From Epiperipatus broadwayi (lineage: Eukaryota > Onychophora > Udeonychophora > Euonychophora > Peripatidae): a stretch of 64,000 nucleotides of DNA. The stretch is taken from the NCBI GenBank assembly GCA_028023455.1, contig JAQFVV010012397.1, positions 1,671,501 through 1,735,500 on the forward strand, given 5' to 3'. This document shows, piece by piece, positions 12,052-22,860 of this stretch. Under the pieces are notes generated by a model that was not told the DNA's origin, made no database searches, and saw nothing but the letters and a program-made list of their open reading frames with translations. How positions within the stretch are numbered: the first letter of the stretch is position 1; the number at the start of each line of letters is the position of its first letter. A program made the translations under genes and the position numbers.

Positions 12052-12119
12052 TGTCATTATTATTACTATTTGCGGGATACTCACTACACGGAATATCTCG
12101 CAAATAGTAATAATATGAC
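12052..12119. repeat. short hairpin
   Basis: Inverted repeat with arms containing TTATTACTATTTGCG and CGCAAATAGTAATAA around a loop of about 20 bp, followed by a CA run. Confidence 0.7.
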
Positions 12120-12187
12120 ACACACACACACACACATATATATATAGTAATCAAATCACCAATCATAAAACATTAAAGTTTTTATCA

Positions 12188-12595
12188 AAACATGTAAAAT
12201 GACAATTTATATACCAACTTTAGCATTTATAGAATGGGAAAGATTTGATAAAAAACTGAACTTCAAATCAGACTCGTGAGGAAACAAAATCTCTTTCAAT
12301 AAAACTAAGTATCAATTATCACATGGTAGAGATAATTTCTATTCATTTCAAACTCATTTGTAATTAATAATTTCAAAGTCAAATATAATGTAAACATGTA
12401 AAATGACAATTTATATACCAACTTTAGCATTTATAGAATGGGAAAGATTTGATAAAAAACTGAACTTCAAATCAGACTCGTGAGGAAACAAAATCTCTTT
12501 CAATAAAACTAAGTATCAATTATCACATGGTAGAGATAATTTCTATTCATTTCAAACTCATTTGTAATTAATAATTTCAAAGTCAAATATAATGT
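12188..12595. repeat. 204-bp near-perfect tandem duplication
   Basis: Two copies side by side; equivalent bases are 12191 and 12395. By eye they are virtually identical. No family member elsewhere and no hammerhead core seen, so it looks like a recent local duplication, or an assembly artefact. Confidence 0.85.
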
Positions 12596-12721
12596 AAATT
12601 AGTATATATAGTATTATTCTGATTTGAAGTATTGTAGCCTGAATAATATCTCGATTCAATGTTTCTAACATAAGTACTAGAATTACTACATAAAATACGT
12701 ATCATTTTTAATCATTATCAT

Positions 12722-14230
12722 TCTAATGCAAAATGGAGATCTCTTTGTGTTTAATCAAATTTTTCTGATCAATAGTCTCTTAACACCATACCAATAAATT
12801 TTCTTATTTCATCCATCCATTTCACATAGTCTTTTTCTAGGTCTTTTCTAATCTCTTGGAATCCAGTTTGTGATTTCAACAGTCCACATATTATCTTTTC
12901 TGACAATATGTTTAATCCAGTTGATCTCATTTTATTATTCCTTGCATATATTTTTCCATATTTTATTGAGTGGCTTGAAATCAATGAATTGCTTTTCTGT
13001 TAAGTAACTAAGTCTCAGATACATAAATAAGACACACATAAATTAAAAATCAAACATTAAGATACTTTCCATCTGTGTTTACTTTTGTTATTCATTTCAT
13101 CCATTATATTTTTAGCGCATTAATAATCTGATGAAAGTTTTGAAAGTTACTACTTCTTGCTCATGAATATCAATCTTTATTATTTTCTTTAGTTCTATTT
13201 CTTACTTTTATCTTATACTCTTTTTAATAAATTTTAAATTTCTAAAGCATTATTTGCAAAGCCATTCACATCATCTGAAAAATCTAAATGGCTTATATAA
13301 TGTATTTACTTTTACTTCCTTAGCTTCTTTTAATCCTTAAAAGACATCTTGTAAAACTGTTGCAAAGATTTTTGGAGTTACAAAATTATCTTGTTGTACA
13401 TTTTTCTTAATGATAATCTTTTTAGTATCATCAGTAATCTAATTGTGTTTGCATTTTGATAAATATTTTTTGGGAATATAACATTTCAGGTCAATATCTT
13501 GATGATTCAATGTTTTAATCACCATAGAAATGATTATAGAATCAATAGCCTTTATCTATAAAGCCAAAGTATAATGGCAATTCATATTTACTGATTTTCT
13601 TTTATAAGTTCTCCCAATATTTGAATATAATCCACTGTGCTAAAATAACTTTTATATCTCATTGGTTTGAATCCAAAGTTCATTCTAGATAAGTTATAAT
13701 TATGTTAAGATTTTATATAGGACTGACAGGCAGTTGATAAGTTTGTAATCTTTATTATCTTCTTTATCATCAAATATCAATATTATTACTGCATTTTTTC
13801 AATCATTTGATACATCTTTATTATTTAGTTATTTGATATATAACTTTACTGACAATTTGTCTATTTTTTTACCTGCTTCTTTTAAGATATACTATCATTT
13901 TCTAGAGCTTTTTCCTTTTTCATAGATTTAATTGTATATCTTACTCTCAATTTAAAATGTTTGACTATTCAGATATATCATAGTGGTTATTTTGTTTTCT
14001 TGTTTTTATTGCTATATAATTCTTTGTAAAACTTTCCACATTGTCCAATATTTTGATATTGTTGAAACTTTTATTCTCTTCTATAGCTTTTCTTATCAAT
14101 TCACGATTATATTTTTTACATATTAATTTTTTTTGTACTATTTTACAAAACTCCAAATACTTTTTTAAAATGGACTTTTTAAAAAATATTACTTTTTTAT
14201 TCATATATTCTTTCATGCCCCACTTGAATA
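12722..14230 (-). mobile_element. RTE-type LINE relic, 3' half
   Basis: Read leftward it carries a decayed RT region and then the C-terminal stretch ending in KWMDEIRKFIGM (ORF 12769-12984). The better copy at 21.0-21.7 kb has RWMDEIRKCAGV at the same place. An open piece at 13965-14216 (83 codons) lies toward its 5' side. Many stops. The clade (RTE-like endonuclease/RT element) is inferred from the NRWT...WIPRD...RWMDEI tail of the family. Confidence 0.7.
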
Positions 14231-14239
14231 TTTACTAAT

Positions 14240-14488
14240 GGATTGCTGCTTTTTTGTACCAGCTATATGTATATTGTAAAGAGGTTAGCACAGTGTGATT
14301 GCCAGTGGGCAGATATTTGGTTACTATATGTATAAATATAAAGTATATAAATATGTGAACAGAAATATATACTTTGAAAACATTTTTTTAAATAAATATT
14401 TAAAACCACTTTGTGAATAAAAAAAGAAATTACATATGTCTCTAGAGATAAAAATCCATATCTACATATTAAATCTTTATATAATTAC
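14240..14488. other. AT-rich spacer/intron 3' of the lipase exon
   Basis: No gene seen. It would be the start of the intron following the lipase exon on the minus strand. Confidence 0.5.
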
Positions 14489-14772
14489 CTTAATCCATGG
14501 TCTCAACCCACTGTCTGTAAATCCATGAATTATAAATTTAATTGGATTTTGAGAATTAAAGCTTGAATTACTAATAGAACTTTGATCTCCAGCTTTAAGA
14601 AATTGTTCATCTTTTGGGTTTGTTTTTGTATACAGAAGAAATTGAGTATTTATTACATTTCTGGTTTCTGGAAGAACATTAAAAGGTCTGTAAACTGGAT
14701 GAAAAAAAGGTCCTTCATTGTTAAAACATCCCAATTCATCATAGCATATTTTAGGAGCAGACTGGAAGATAC
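14489..14772 (-). CDS. pancreatic-lipase-type triacylglycerol lipase, one internal exon
   Basis: About 94 codons open on the minus strand, encoding the N-terminal part of a neutral (pancreatic-type) lipase. It starts with KICYDELGCF, then RPFNVLPETRNVINTQFLLY, and ends in KFIIHGFTDSG...WIK. In this family CYxxLGCF opens the lipase domain and FIIHGF forms the oxyanion-hole loop. The catalytic Ser, Asp and His lie in later exons. Splice signals fit: acceptor TATTTCAG before 14772 (an alternative AG lies 11 nt further in) and donor AAG/GTAATT after 14489, phase 0. No stop or frameshift. Secreted lipases hydrolyse acylglycerols. No other exon, in particular no GHSLG exon, was recognised in the window, so it is either a gene with long introns or an orphan exon. 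Confidence 0.8.
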
Positions 14773-14799
14773 CTGAAATAATAATAATGTGTAAGTATA

Positions 14800-15660
14800 T
14801 ATATATTGGTGAGTAGATGGATAGATAGGCTAATAAATAAATAGATGGATAGACAGACACACACACACAAAAACAGCCTTTAAGTATTCCACAGTAAAAT
14901 AAAAATCTTTCCAACAATATCATAGAGCAACAGTGAGTGAAAAATACACTCCTCAAAATTGGCAATTATCAGAAGCTTTTTTAACATTGTCTGGGGTTGT
15001 TTGCAAGCTGGCTATCTAAAAAAACATTATAAATCTCAATAAGAGTGAAAATGTTTTTAGGTATTTGAGTTAGATAGCTGGGTTTAAAGACATTTAGGTG
15101 TCTGAAAACTTCAGATTTTCCACTCAATAGTTAACTCTTAGATAAATGCTGGCTTTGGGTTGGTGGTGTTTTTAGATCTAGTGTCTGAAGATATTCTAGC
15201 ACCTCTCTGAGGAGTGCCAAAAGCATGAAACCATTGGTCAGGGGATGGGGGTTGGTTTTCAGATAGAGATATTTTAAATGCTTTCTTTTGCTAAGCATTT
15301 ATCTCAAAGCTTGTTGAGCAACTAGCAAAACTCTTTGTTTATATTCATTTATATATATTGAAAGTTATGAACTATTTTTGAAAAGAAAACTGTGTAGATA
15401 TTTTAAATTCTTTTTAACTTATATTAATTTATAACTTTTTTTTTCTACAATTCCTTCTGATAGAAACAAAATATTTTAGACAATCTTTTCTTTATATAAA
15501 AAATTTAGGAAATACTCAGACCTCATAATTTAATGCAAAGTTGAGACTGATATCTTAAATAAGAAGATAGAATCTAAATAAATTCTAATATTATATTAGT
15601 CTACCTATCGCTAGCTTCATTTAGTTATAAATCATAATTATTTTTGAAATAAATACATAC
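14800..15660. other. non-coding; includes an RZ-D-related repeat relic
   Basis: No gene. About 15220-15340 (GGTCAGGGGATGGGGG, CTAAGCATTTAT, AAAGCTTGTTGAG) matches the reverse complement of about 23660-23765, so both belong to one dispersed family. No hammerhead core was found in either. Confidence 0.55.
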
Positions 15661-15667
15661 AAAATGT

Positions 15668-16180
15668 GTATATATATATGAAAAACAAAAAACAAGTTAA
15701 AAACTTGCTAACGCTTGTATTTATGTCAACAGATGACGGTGTTTTTGGTAGAACACCATCTGTTGACATAAATACAAGCATTAGCAAGTTTTTAACTTGT
15801 TTTTTGTTTCTCATAAATGTACCTTTGAGGTCTTTCTAGCAATGATATATATTGCAGAGACTTCTACTATGTGGTGATGCTGAACTGAGATCAGACCCAT
15901 ATAGCTATCTGGCTTGCTATGCTGAGTTTGAAGACATTACGTGACTAAAAGATTCATGCTTGCAAAGCTGAATAGAAACTGTTTCATAAATGCTCAGAGT
16001 TTGTGTTTAGATCTAGTTTCTAAAATTCCTGTCTTTCACTGATGATAGCAAATAGCTTGAAATCATGATCTGAAAGTGGAATTAAAGTTAGAGATAGTGA
16101 ATGCTTGCTCTGATGTTTATGTAAACATACGATTGACGGTGTTTTTGGTAGAACACCATCTGTTGATATATATATATAAA
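15668..16180 (+). repeat. RZ-A copy with palindromic head
   Basis: Begins with an inverted pair (arms about 15679-15740 and 15756-15812, containing GTTAAAAACTTGCTAA and its complement) and continues as an almost complete RZ-A unit to about 16167. The unit is in the plus orientation, opposite to units 1-3 at 2.4-3.4 kb. Confidence 0.85.
16033..16076 (+). ncRNA. hammerhead ribozyme motif, RZ-A copy
   Basis: Identical 44-nt layout to the 2.4-3.8 kb copies: CTTTCA/TGAAAG helix I, CTGATGA, helix II AGC/GCT, GAAA, ATCATGAT. Confidence 0.82.
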
Positions 16181-16331
16181 CTTTATTTAATCTTAATAGC
16201 ATTAGCATGCTTTCAATTACCTGGTAATCATATTCATAGCAAGATATCTGAGAAGCTTGTGATATTTATCAAAAAATAAACAAGCTAGTGGATTTACATA
16301 AAATTTGAATAACAGGCTTAAATAAGTTCAT

Positions 16332-16835
16332 TTAAAAGAGCCACTGTTTTGAAAGGGGAATGCAGGATTCTTTTTTGTTTATTGCATGTATGTTTTTGGC
16401 AATATGCCACATCTCTTTAACTATACATTTAGCATCATTTCTTCTCAGTGCAGATGATGCTGGCAGATAAAGGTTTAAAGCTGTGTCTAAGCTGAGACTC
16501 TTGTTCAAAGAAAATACATTTAACCTCCATGTGCCTCTTAACTTGATTATATTGGTATCTGTGCTGTGGGATTCTTGTAGATAAACTGGCACACAATTCT
16601 TTGTAATAAATTGCATAGCAGTTTATGTTGTTGCATCCAGCTCTTAAGAAGATGCCATTTCCATTATTGGAAAAGCCAATGGCATATGACTACTTTTTTT
16701 ACAAGCAGCTAATAGATATTCATTTTCTAAATTAACTTGAGTCCTTTACCTTGTAGCTAGATCATGTATTTGTTGGATGAAAATCTGGGTTGGCATAGCT
16801 ATTTTAAAATAAAATTCTAAATCTGTTTCTGACAT
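16332..16835 (-). pseudogene. unidentified decayed 168-codon reading frame
   Basis: From an ATG at 16835 to a stop at 16332 a single frame runs without frameshift and is broken only by three internal TAA codons. The last 94 codons are open. The product would begin MSETDLEFYF and end IPLSKQWLF, with ordinary amino-acid composition unlike the AT-driven frames around it. I do not recognise the family. A related ending (GSIPLSKKWTV, then stop) occurs in the frame at 37680-37985. It could be an old retrocopy or part of a transposon. Confidence 0.45.
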
Positions 16836-16865
16836 AATTTTTTACTTTTATATTTGCCTAACCTT

Positions 16866-17060
16866 AATAAGTATAGAGGATTTGAACTCAGATTTTCAAG
16901 TACCCTTCAACTATCCACACTATCTCATACAACTGATACACATGACCACACACATGTAGAAGATAAATAATCACCAATATACGTATTTCATGCTAAACCC
17001 GCACTCATCAGTTGGTCCAAATTATCATCTCCCACACATATATATAATCAGTGAACATGA
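16866..17060 (-). repeat. RZ-C family copy
   Basis: Contains GGATTTGAACTCAGA, ACACATGACCACACAC and the hammerhead region, then stops near AATCAGTGAACATG. Confidence 0.75.
16974..17015 (-). ncRNA. hammerhead ribozyme motif, best RZ-C copy
   Basis: Minus strand: helix I CCAA/TTGG next to the core, CTGATGA, helix II GTGCGGG...TTTAGCAT (6 paired positions with changes), GAAA, and a perfect 8-nt palindrome ATACGTAT as helix III with cleavage triplet ATA. The different helices and similar layout show that this is independent of RZ-A and RZ-B. Confidence 0.7.
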
Positions 17061-17590
17061 TGGACCAATTCATTAATAGGCCTAAACAATTAATACAGTA
17101 TTTCTTTTTGAATAACATTATCATTGTTTTCTGTTGATTTGTAAAACACGTTAGGAATCTCCAACATCTTTTTATAAGTATGAATATGCTTATTGGAGTC
17201 TTTTAAAAATATTAACAGTACTATACTGGTTTAATCTAGAATTTATATTGCCTGATATAATATTAGAAAATGTATGTCTTCAAGCATTTGCAGTTTTCGG
17301 GAAATAAGTAATAATTTAAAAATTAAGTTATAGTGATTTTTTTCTAATATCATTTACAATATTCATCTGTATTTTCGGTTGTTTACATTTATTATATAAA
17401 TTTAATTTAAAAAATCATCACATTTTAATAGCCAAATATGAACAAGTTATAAATAATTACTGTTAGAATAATTTAAAAATAATACGAATTGGCCAATATT
17501 GTTTTCCAATTTTAGAGATTATCTTAATATTTTAAAATGAACTTTCAATTAAATAGTTACTTTACATAAAAACTATCTGAATTTTTGGCA
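17061..17590. other. AT-rich, nothing recognised
   Basis: No reading frame or family motif seen. Confidence 0.5.
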
Positions 17591-17599
17591 ATGATGTGT

Positions 17600-17850
17600 A
17601 TAAGAAAAAAAATAATAACAGAAAATTGTTTTCCAATTTCTAAAGATTCTTTTAAAATAGATAACTTTTAATTAGTAGATATAATGTTTAGATTTTCTAC
17701 AAGTAAGCAGATCTAGATTTAATTAAAAATACCGTTAATTCAATCGTCAATTAAATCATCTCTATAATTATGTATACTTCAAATAATAATAGACTAGAAA
17801 CAAATAAAAGATTATACATTTTGATTAAAGCATCTTATTCATGCTTTTAT
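17600..17850 (+). repeat. dispersed repeat, copy 1 (with 20215-20450)
   Basis: Shares GTTTTCCAATTT, AAAAGATTAT-like and AGAAACAAATAAAA tracts in the same order with 20215-20450. Diverged and non-coding. Type unknown. Confidence 0.55.
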
Positions 17851-17916
17851 AATTGTAAATGCTTTAGATTTTATAAATTAAATAATATGTAAAAATCAAA
17901 AGTTTTTTTTTTTAAA

Positions 17917-18292
17917 TAATGCTTTCATATAAACAGCCCGACTAAAAAGTACAAAATATCAAAGTAATTCACCTTTTAGTTAATTTGCCATTCTTGGAAA
18001 ATATCAGAGATCTTAATCTAAACTTGTTATAAAACAATTGGAAATTGCAGAATATTATCATTTAAATAAAAACATTTGCGGCCATTTTGATTTTTATGAC
18101 TTATTTGAACCTCAAATGCTTTTACTTAAATGACAATATTCCTGCAATTTCTAATTGTTTTATAACAAGTTTAGGTTTTTAAAATCTCTGATATTTTCCA
18201 AGAATGGCAGATTAACTGATAGATCGATTACTCTGTTGATTATTTTATTTTATAATTTTTAGTCAGCTATTTACATAAAAGCATTATTGACA
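17917..18292. repeat. large hairpin element (foldback/MITE)
   Basis: Inverted arms of about 150 bp each. TTCTTGGAAAATATCAGAGA on the left has its complement on the right, as does TTGTTATAAAACAATTG. The outer ends read AATAATGCTTT and AAAGCATTATT. A short centre (about 18065-18110) separates the arms. No coding capacity and no hammerhead core seen. Confidence 0.8.
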
Positions 18293-18294
18293 AA

Positions 18295-18610
18295 CAAGAG
18301 ATTTGAACATGCTAATATCATATTTTCAATGATATGGGTGGCTGAAGGGTTGGAGAATGGAGAAAATTGAAGTCTTTCAATTAAAGTTTGAAGATTTGCT
18401 ATCTTAATATAAACAGAACATTGATTATATGTGTGGGAGATAATGATCTGGACCAACTGATGAGTGCTGGTTCTGCAAATAATACAGATATTGGAGATCA
18501 TTTATCTTCTTCACATGTGACCATGTACATCTGTTTAATAAGATGGAGTGGATAACAAAAGGGAGCTTGAAATTTTGGGTTCAAACCTCTATAATTACAT
18601 CTAACATAAA
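18295..18610 (+). repeat. RZ-C copy (opposite orientation) with damaged hammerhead
   Basis: Ends with GGGTTCAAACCTC. The hammerhead region (18453-18494) keeps CCAACTGATGAGTGCTGG and ATTGG but has lost the GAAA box spacing (GCAAATAATAC). Confidence 0.7.
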
Positions 18611-18954
18611 AGTATATAATATACCTGTATTTAAATATAAAAACATTATGTAAAAAAAAAATTACATTTTTTTTTTCTTTTGAGTTATATATTATTTTAA
18701 AAAATGGTTAAACTAAAAAAAAAATCTGACAAAAATTATTTATTAATAATAAGACATGAAAATAAAAAATATGCCCTCTAACAAACAAATTCTATATTTT
18801 AAAATTATGTGATGTCTACTATATAAAAATATTTATGTATTGGCTTACCTTTTTTTACACATTTTTTTTTTTTCACAAAATATGTATAAAATATTAAGTA
18901 TTTTAGAAAAATAATTTAAATTTTAATAGAAAATATTTACTTTTAATTACTTAA
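18611..18954. other. AT-rich, nothing recognised
   Basis: Homopolymer-rich A/T DNA without recognised features. Confidence 0.5.
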
Positions 18955-19295
18955 GTCATCATCATTGTCAACTATTATCAATCGACTGCAGAATGAAGTT
19001 CAATTCATCTTCTCCAATCCCTAGCCTCTCTTCTTCACACCACCCCCACACTATTTCATCCATCCATATCACATGTTCTCTCTTTCTGGGTCTTTTACAA
19101 CTCTTGAAATCCAGTTTAAGATTTCAATTGTCTATCTATTATCTCTTCTAGCAATATGTTCATCTCAATTTCACTTCACTCTTTTAATTCTTTCAACTAT
19201 ATCAGTACCTGTTTGTTCTCTTACTGATAATTGCATTTTTGATCTCTTTTTGTTACTCCTAACATGCTTTTCTCCATACTTAATATTGGACTGAA
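18955..19295 (-). mobile_element. RTE-type LINE, 3'-end fragment
   Basis: The reverse strand gives KYGEKHVRSNKKRSKMQLSV, then a degenerate HIARRDNR and TIEILNWISR, and ends near a TGATGATGA tail. It is a 5'-truncated copy of the same family as 21.0 kb. Confidence 0.7.
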
Positions 19296-20180
19296 ATAAG
19301 AATATGACATATATATTGTGTGGGCATCTATTTGGTTCTCTATGAAATTAAGTAGACAGTGCTAAGGTACTGAAGTTAATTTCTAAAAGATCACATATGT
19401 TCTTTATTTACATATTATTTGCTTACTTGTTATATGAAGATTATTTGTGTTTAGATCATTGTTTTAGGTCTTTTTATAGACCATTCATTAAACCATTGCT
19501 TGATGATACAATTCAAACAAATCATCATTGCTTAATTTGAGTAATATTTAATAGTATGGTGTGTAAAACAGTTATAAATGGTCTTTTATCACCAGAATGT
19601 AATTGTTTGGCAGAAAATGCAGTAAGTCAATTGAAAACATTCTTAAGTAAAACTGACTTAATAAATGCATAGAAAGATATGTGATTATTGCAACAGCTTT
19701 ACACATCTGCTATAATCTAAAAAACTTCTGATAAATTGTTACTCCATAGAAAATTGAAAAATAAATTAATCATGTTTCTTCTGAACAAAGAACACTTTAA
19801 TAAAATGTTTGTAAAAATACAACTTTAAAATGGGTGAAAAATTTTGGATAAGATATAGTTTGTATAAAATTTGGGAATTAAAGTACTATATTAAAATTCC
19901 TATTTATATAAATAGTAGATAGGCAAATGGAAGATGAAAAAGATACACCAATTACCTTCATCACAAACTATGTAGTGATTAGAAAGATATCAAAGATAGA
20001 GATGTTCTCTAGCAGATAAAGAGGTAAAATTAAACGAAATGGAATGATCAATACCAGAATAATTTTCAGAAACACATAACTCAACTAAATCTGATATGAT
20101 CAATCAGTGTATATATCAAGAGGCCTCAGAATATTTAAAAGATTATTATAAGGCATTGATTTCTCTAGAATAGGGAAAGA
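19296..20180. other. non-coding, nothing recognised
   Basis: No reading frame of note and no repeat match noticed. Confidence 0.5.
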
Positions 20181-20214
20181 CAGTGCTGTGTATTATAATT
20201 ATAAACAACAAAAA

Positions 20215-20450
20215 GAATTAGAATTGGAAACGTATCGTTTTCCAATTTAGAAAAGATTATCGTAAAATAATTAAGAGAACTTTTAGTTAATAATAAAATA
20301 ATCGTGAATTAACTAAAAGTAAGCAAGTCTAAATGTAATTAAAAACACTTTTAATGAAATCGGATCTATAATTATCAGTTACTCCGGAGAATAATAAATT
20401 AGAAACAAATAAAACATGATGCATTTTAATTGAGGCTTCTTGTTTCTGTA
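20215..20450 (+). repeat. dispersed repeat, copy 2 (with 17600-17850)
   Basis: Same order of tracts as copy 1. Begins with a small hairpin (TTGGAAAC...GTTTTCCAA). Confidence 0.55.
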
Positions 20451-21004
20451 GTTGTTACGACGAACATCACGATTCAGTTTCTGTCCAAAATGAACTCAGT
20501 GGAAATAAGTCAATAAATCACCATTGGCAAAGTGAGAACAAAAGATGGGGAAATAACCGTCTCCAAAAGTGAGAAAGGGGAAGTTTTAAAGACTAATCTA
20601 GCCTATATTATTATATTTGTGAGTCTATAAATGAAATGGGTTTTCATAAATTATAAGTAGCAAAATATATAAATATATGGGGAGAAATTTATCTAATCAT
20701 TCATTTTATTGTATTAATTTGTGTGAAATGAATTAAGCCTTTTGAAATTTAATTAAATTTATGGAATTATTTATTTATCAAATTTTGATTTCCCTTTCCT
20801 CACTATGATTCAACTGTATTCAGTTTTTAATTTATGCCACTGATTGAATAAAACAGAAATGTAGTTTCACACAAAAAAGCATAAATTATTATTTTGGAAT
20901 TTCAATATATAATTTTAATTATATAATTTTTTTGCTTAAGCTAAATGAAAAACAGGTGGAAGTGAAATTATTTTGATCGTATATATAATATTTAAATACA
21001 AGAT
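20451..21004. other. non-coding, nothing recognised
   Basis: AT-rich spacer before the RTE copy. Confidence 0.5.
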
Positions 21005-21745
21005 ATGAAAATAAAGATTGATTATGAAGAATTAGAAGTTAACAGTTACAAATACCTTGGTCAGATTATTAATACAGATGGAAACATAATGGAGGAAATT
21101 AATCATAGAATTAAACTTGGTTGAAAGATTGTATGAAGAATTAGAAGAAGTTAACAGTTACAAATACCTTGGTCAGATTATTAATACAGATGGAAACATA
21201 ATGGAGGAAATTAATCATAGAATTAAACATGGTTGGAGTGCTTTTGGTAGAAATAACTTGATACTAAAAGGAAATATGTCTATGTGTTTGAAAAGGATGT
21301 TTTTTAACATGTGTTTTACCAGATCTTACTTATGGATCTGAGACTTGGACACTTAATAGAAGAGCAATACAGAGACTTCAGACCACTCAAAGGAGTATGG
21401 AGAGATGTATGTTGGGAGTAACAGGAAGAGATCAAAAATGCAATGTATGGGTAAGACAACAAACAGGTGTTACTGACCTTATTGAAAAAATTAAAAGATT
21501 GAAATGGAGTTGGGCTGGACATATTGCTAGAAGAGATGATAATAGATGGACAATTGAAATTTTAAACTGGATTCCAAGAGATTGTAAAAGACCCAGAAAG
21601 AGAGCACATGTGAGATGGATGGATGAAATAAGAAAATGTGCAGGGGTGTTATGGAGAAGAGAAGCTAAAGATCGGAGAAGATGGATTAAACTTGGAGAGA
21701 CCTTCATCCTGCAGTGGATTGATAATGGTTGATGATGACTGATGA
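21005..21745 (+). mobile_element. RTE-type LINE, best-preserved C-terminal coding fragment
   Basis: Encodes the end of the RT and the C-terminal region. NSYKYLGQIINTDGNIMEEI occurs twice because of an internal tandem duplication (about 21021-21232, period about 110). It is followed by LRMFF-like RT thumb sequence and a 111-codon open frame (21397-21732) with WAGHIARRDDNRWTIEILNW, IPRDCKRPRKRAHVRWMDEI and WIKLGETFILQWIDNG. The element ends with a TGATGATGACTGATGA tail. In autonomous elements this protein copies its own RNA at the insertion site. This copy is 5' truncated and cannot act. Confidence 0.8.
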
Positions 21746-21769
21746 CTGATATTAATGTAAATTGAACTT

Positions 21770-22250
<481 letters not shown>

Positions 22251-22329
22251 GGACCTTGTTCATTTAAATACACAGAAGAGGAATGGACAGAATACAGGCT
22301 GAATCTGTAATATTTAAATTCAGCTATTT

Positions 22330-22860
22330 TTTATATCCATGGAGTTTAGATGTAATTATAGGGGATTTGAATCCAGACTTTCAGCTTCCTTCAACTATTC
22401 AATCTATCTCATACAACTAATGCACATGACCATCATGTGAAAAAGGTAAATAATCTCCAATATACATATTTCATGTTGAGGGATCAGAAATGACTTAAGG
22501 TCAACATGGGCATGATAATAATATTGGCATCATCAAGGGATTTGGTGCTCCATCATCAGATTTTTAGTAGTATGAAAGGCTGAAGAGTTGGATGGTGGAA
22601 TAGATTGAAGTTTGACCATTAAAGTTTGAGGACTTGCTATCTTAATATAAATCAAGCATTGATTATATATATGTTTGTGGAAGATGATCTGGACCAACTG
22701 ATGAATTCTGGTGCAGCATGAAATATGTATATTGGAGATAATTTATCTTTTTCACGTGTGTGTGGTCATGTGTATCAGTTGCATGAGATAGATTGGATAG
22801 CTGAAGAGAGCTTGAAAGTCTGGGTTCAAATCTATATATATAATATAAAGTGGCTTGATA
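22330..22860. repeat. RZ-C copies, head-on pair
   Basis: A truncated plus-orientation copy (22340-22480, stopping inside the hammerhead) joins an almost complete copy in opposite orientation (22480-22850), which ends in GTCTGGGTTCAAATC. Confidence 0.75.
22694..22735 (+). ncRNA. hammerhead ribozyme motif, RZ-C copy
   Basis: Plus strand: CCAA, CTGATGA, helix II ATTCTG/CAGCAT, GAAA, ATATGTAT helix III, then TTGG. GATC beyond helix I on both sides (22687-22690, and GAGATA here changed by one base) could extend the stem. Confidence 0.68.

Noticed and set aside
12188-12595. Hammerhead in the 204-bp tandem repeat (CTCGTGAGGAAAC)
   Set aside because: The core does not match CTGANGA and helices I and II do not pair.
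13118-13150. CTGATGAAAGTTTTGAAAG as a further hammerhead
   Set aside because: No helix I or helix II pairing. It lies in LINE sequence and is a chance match.
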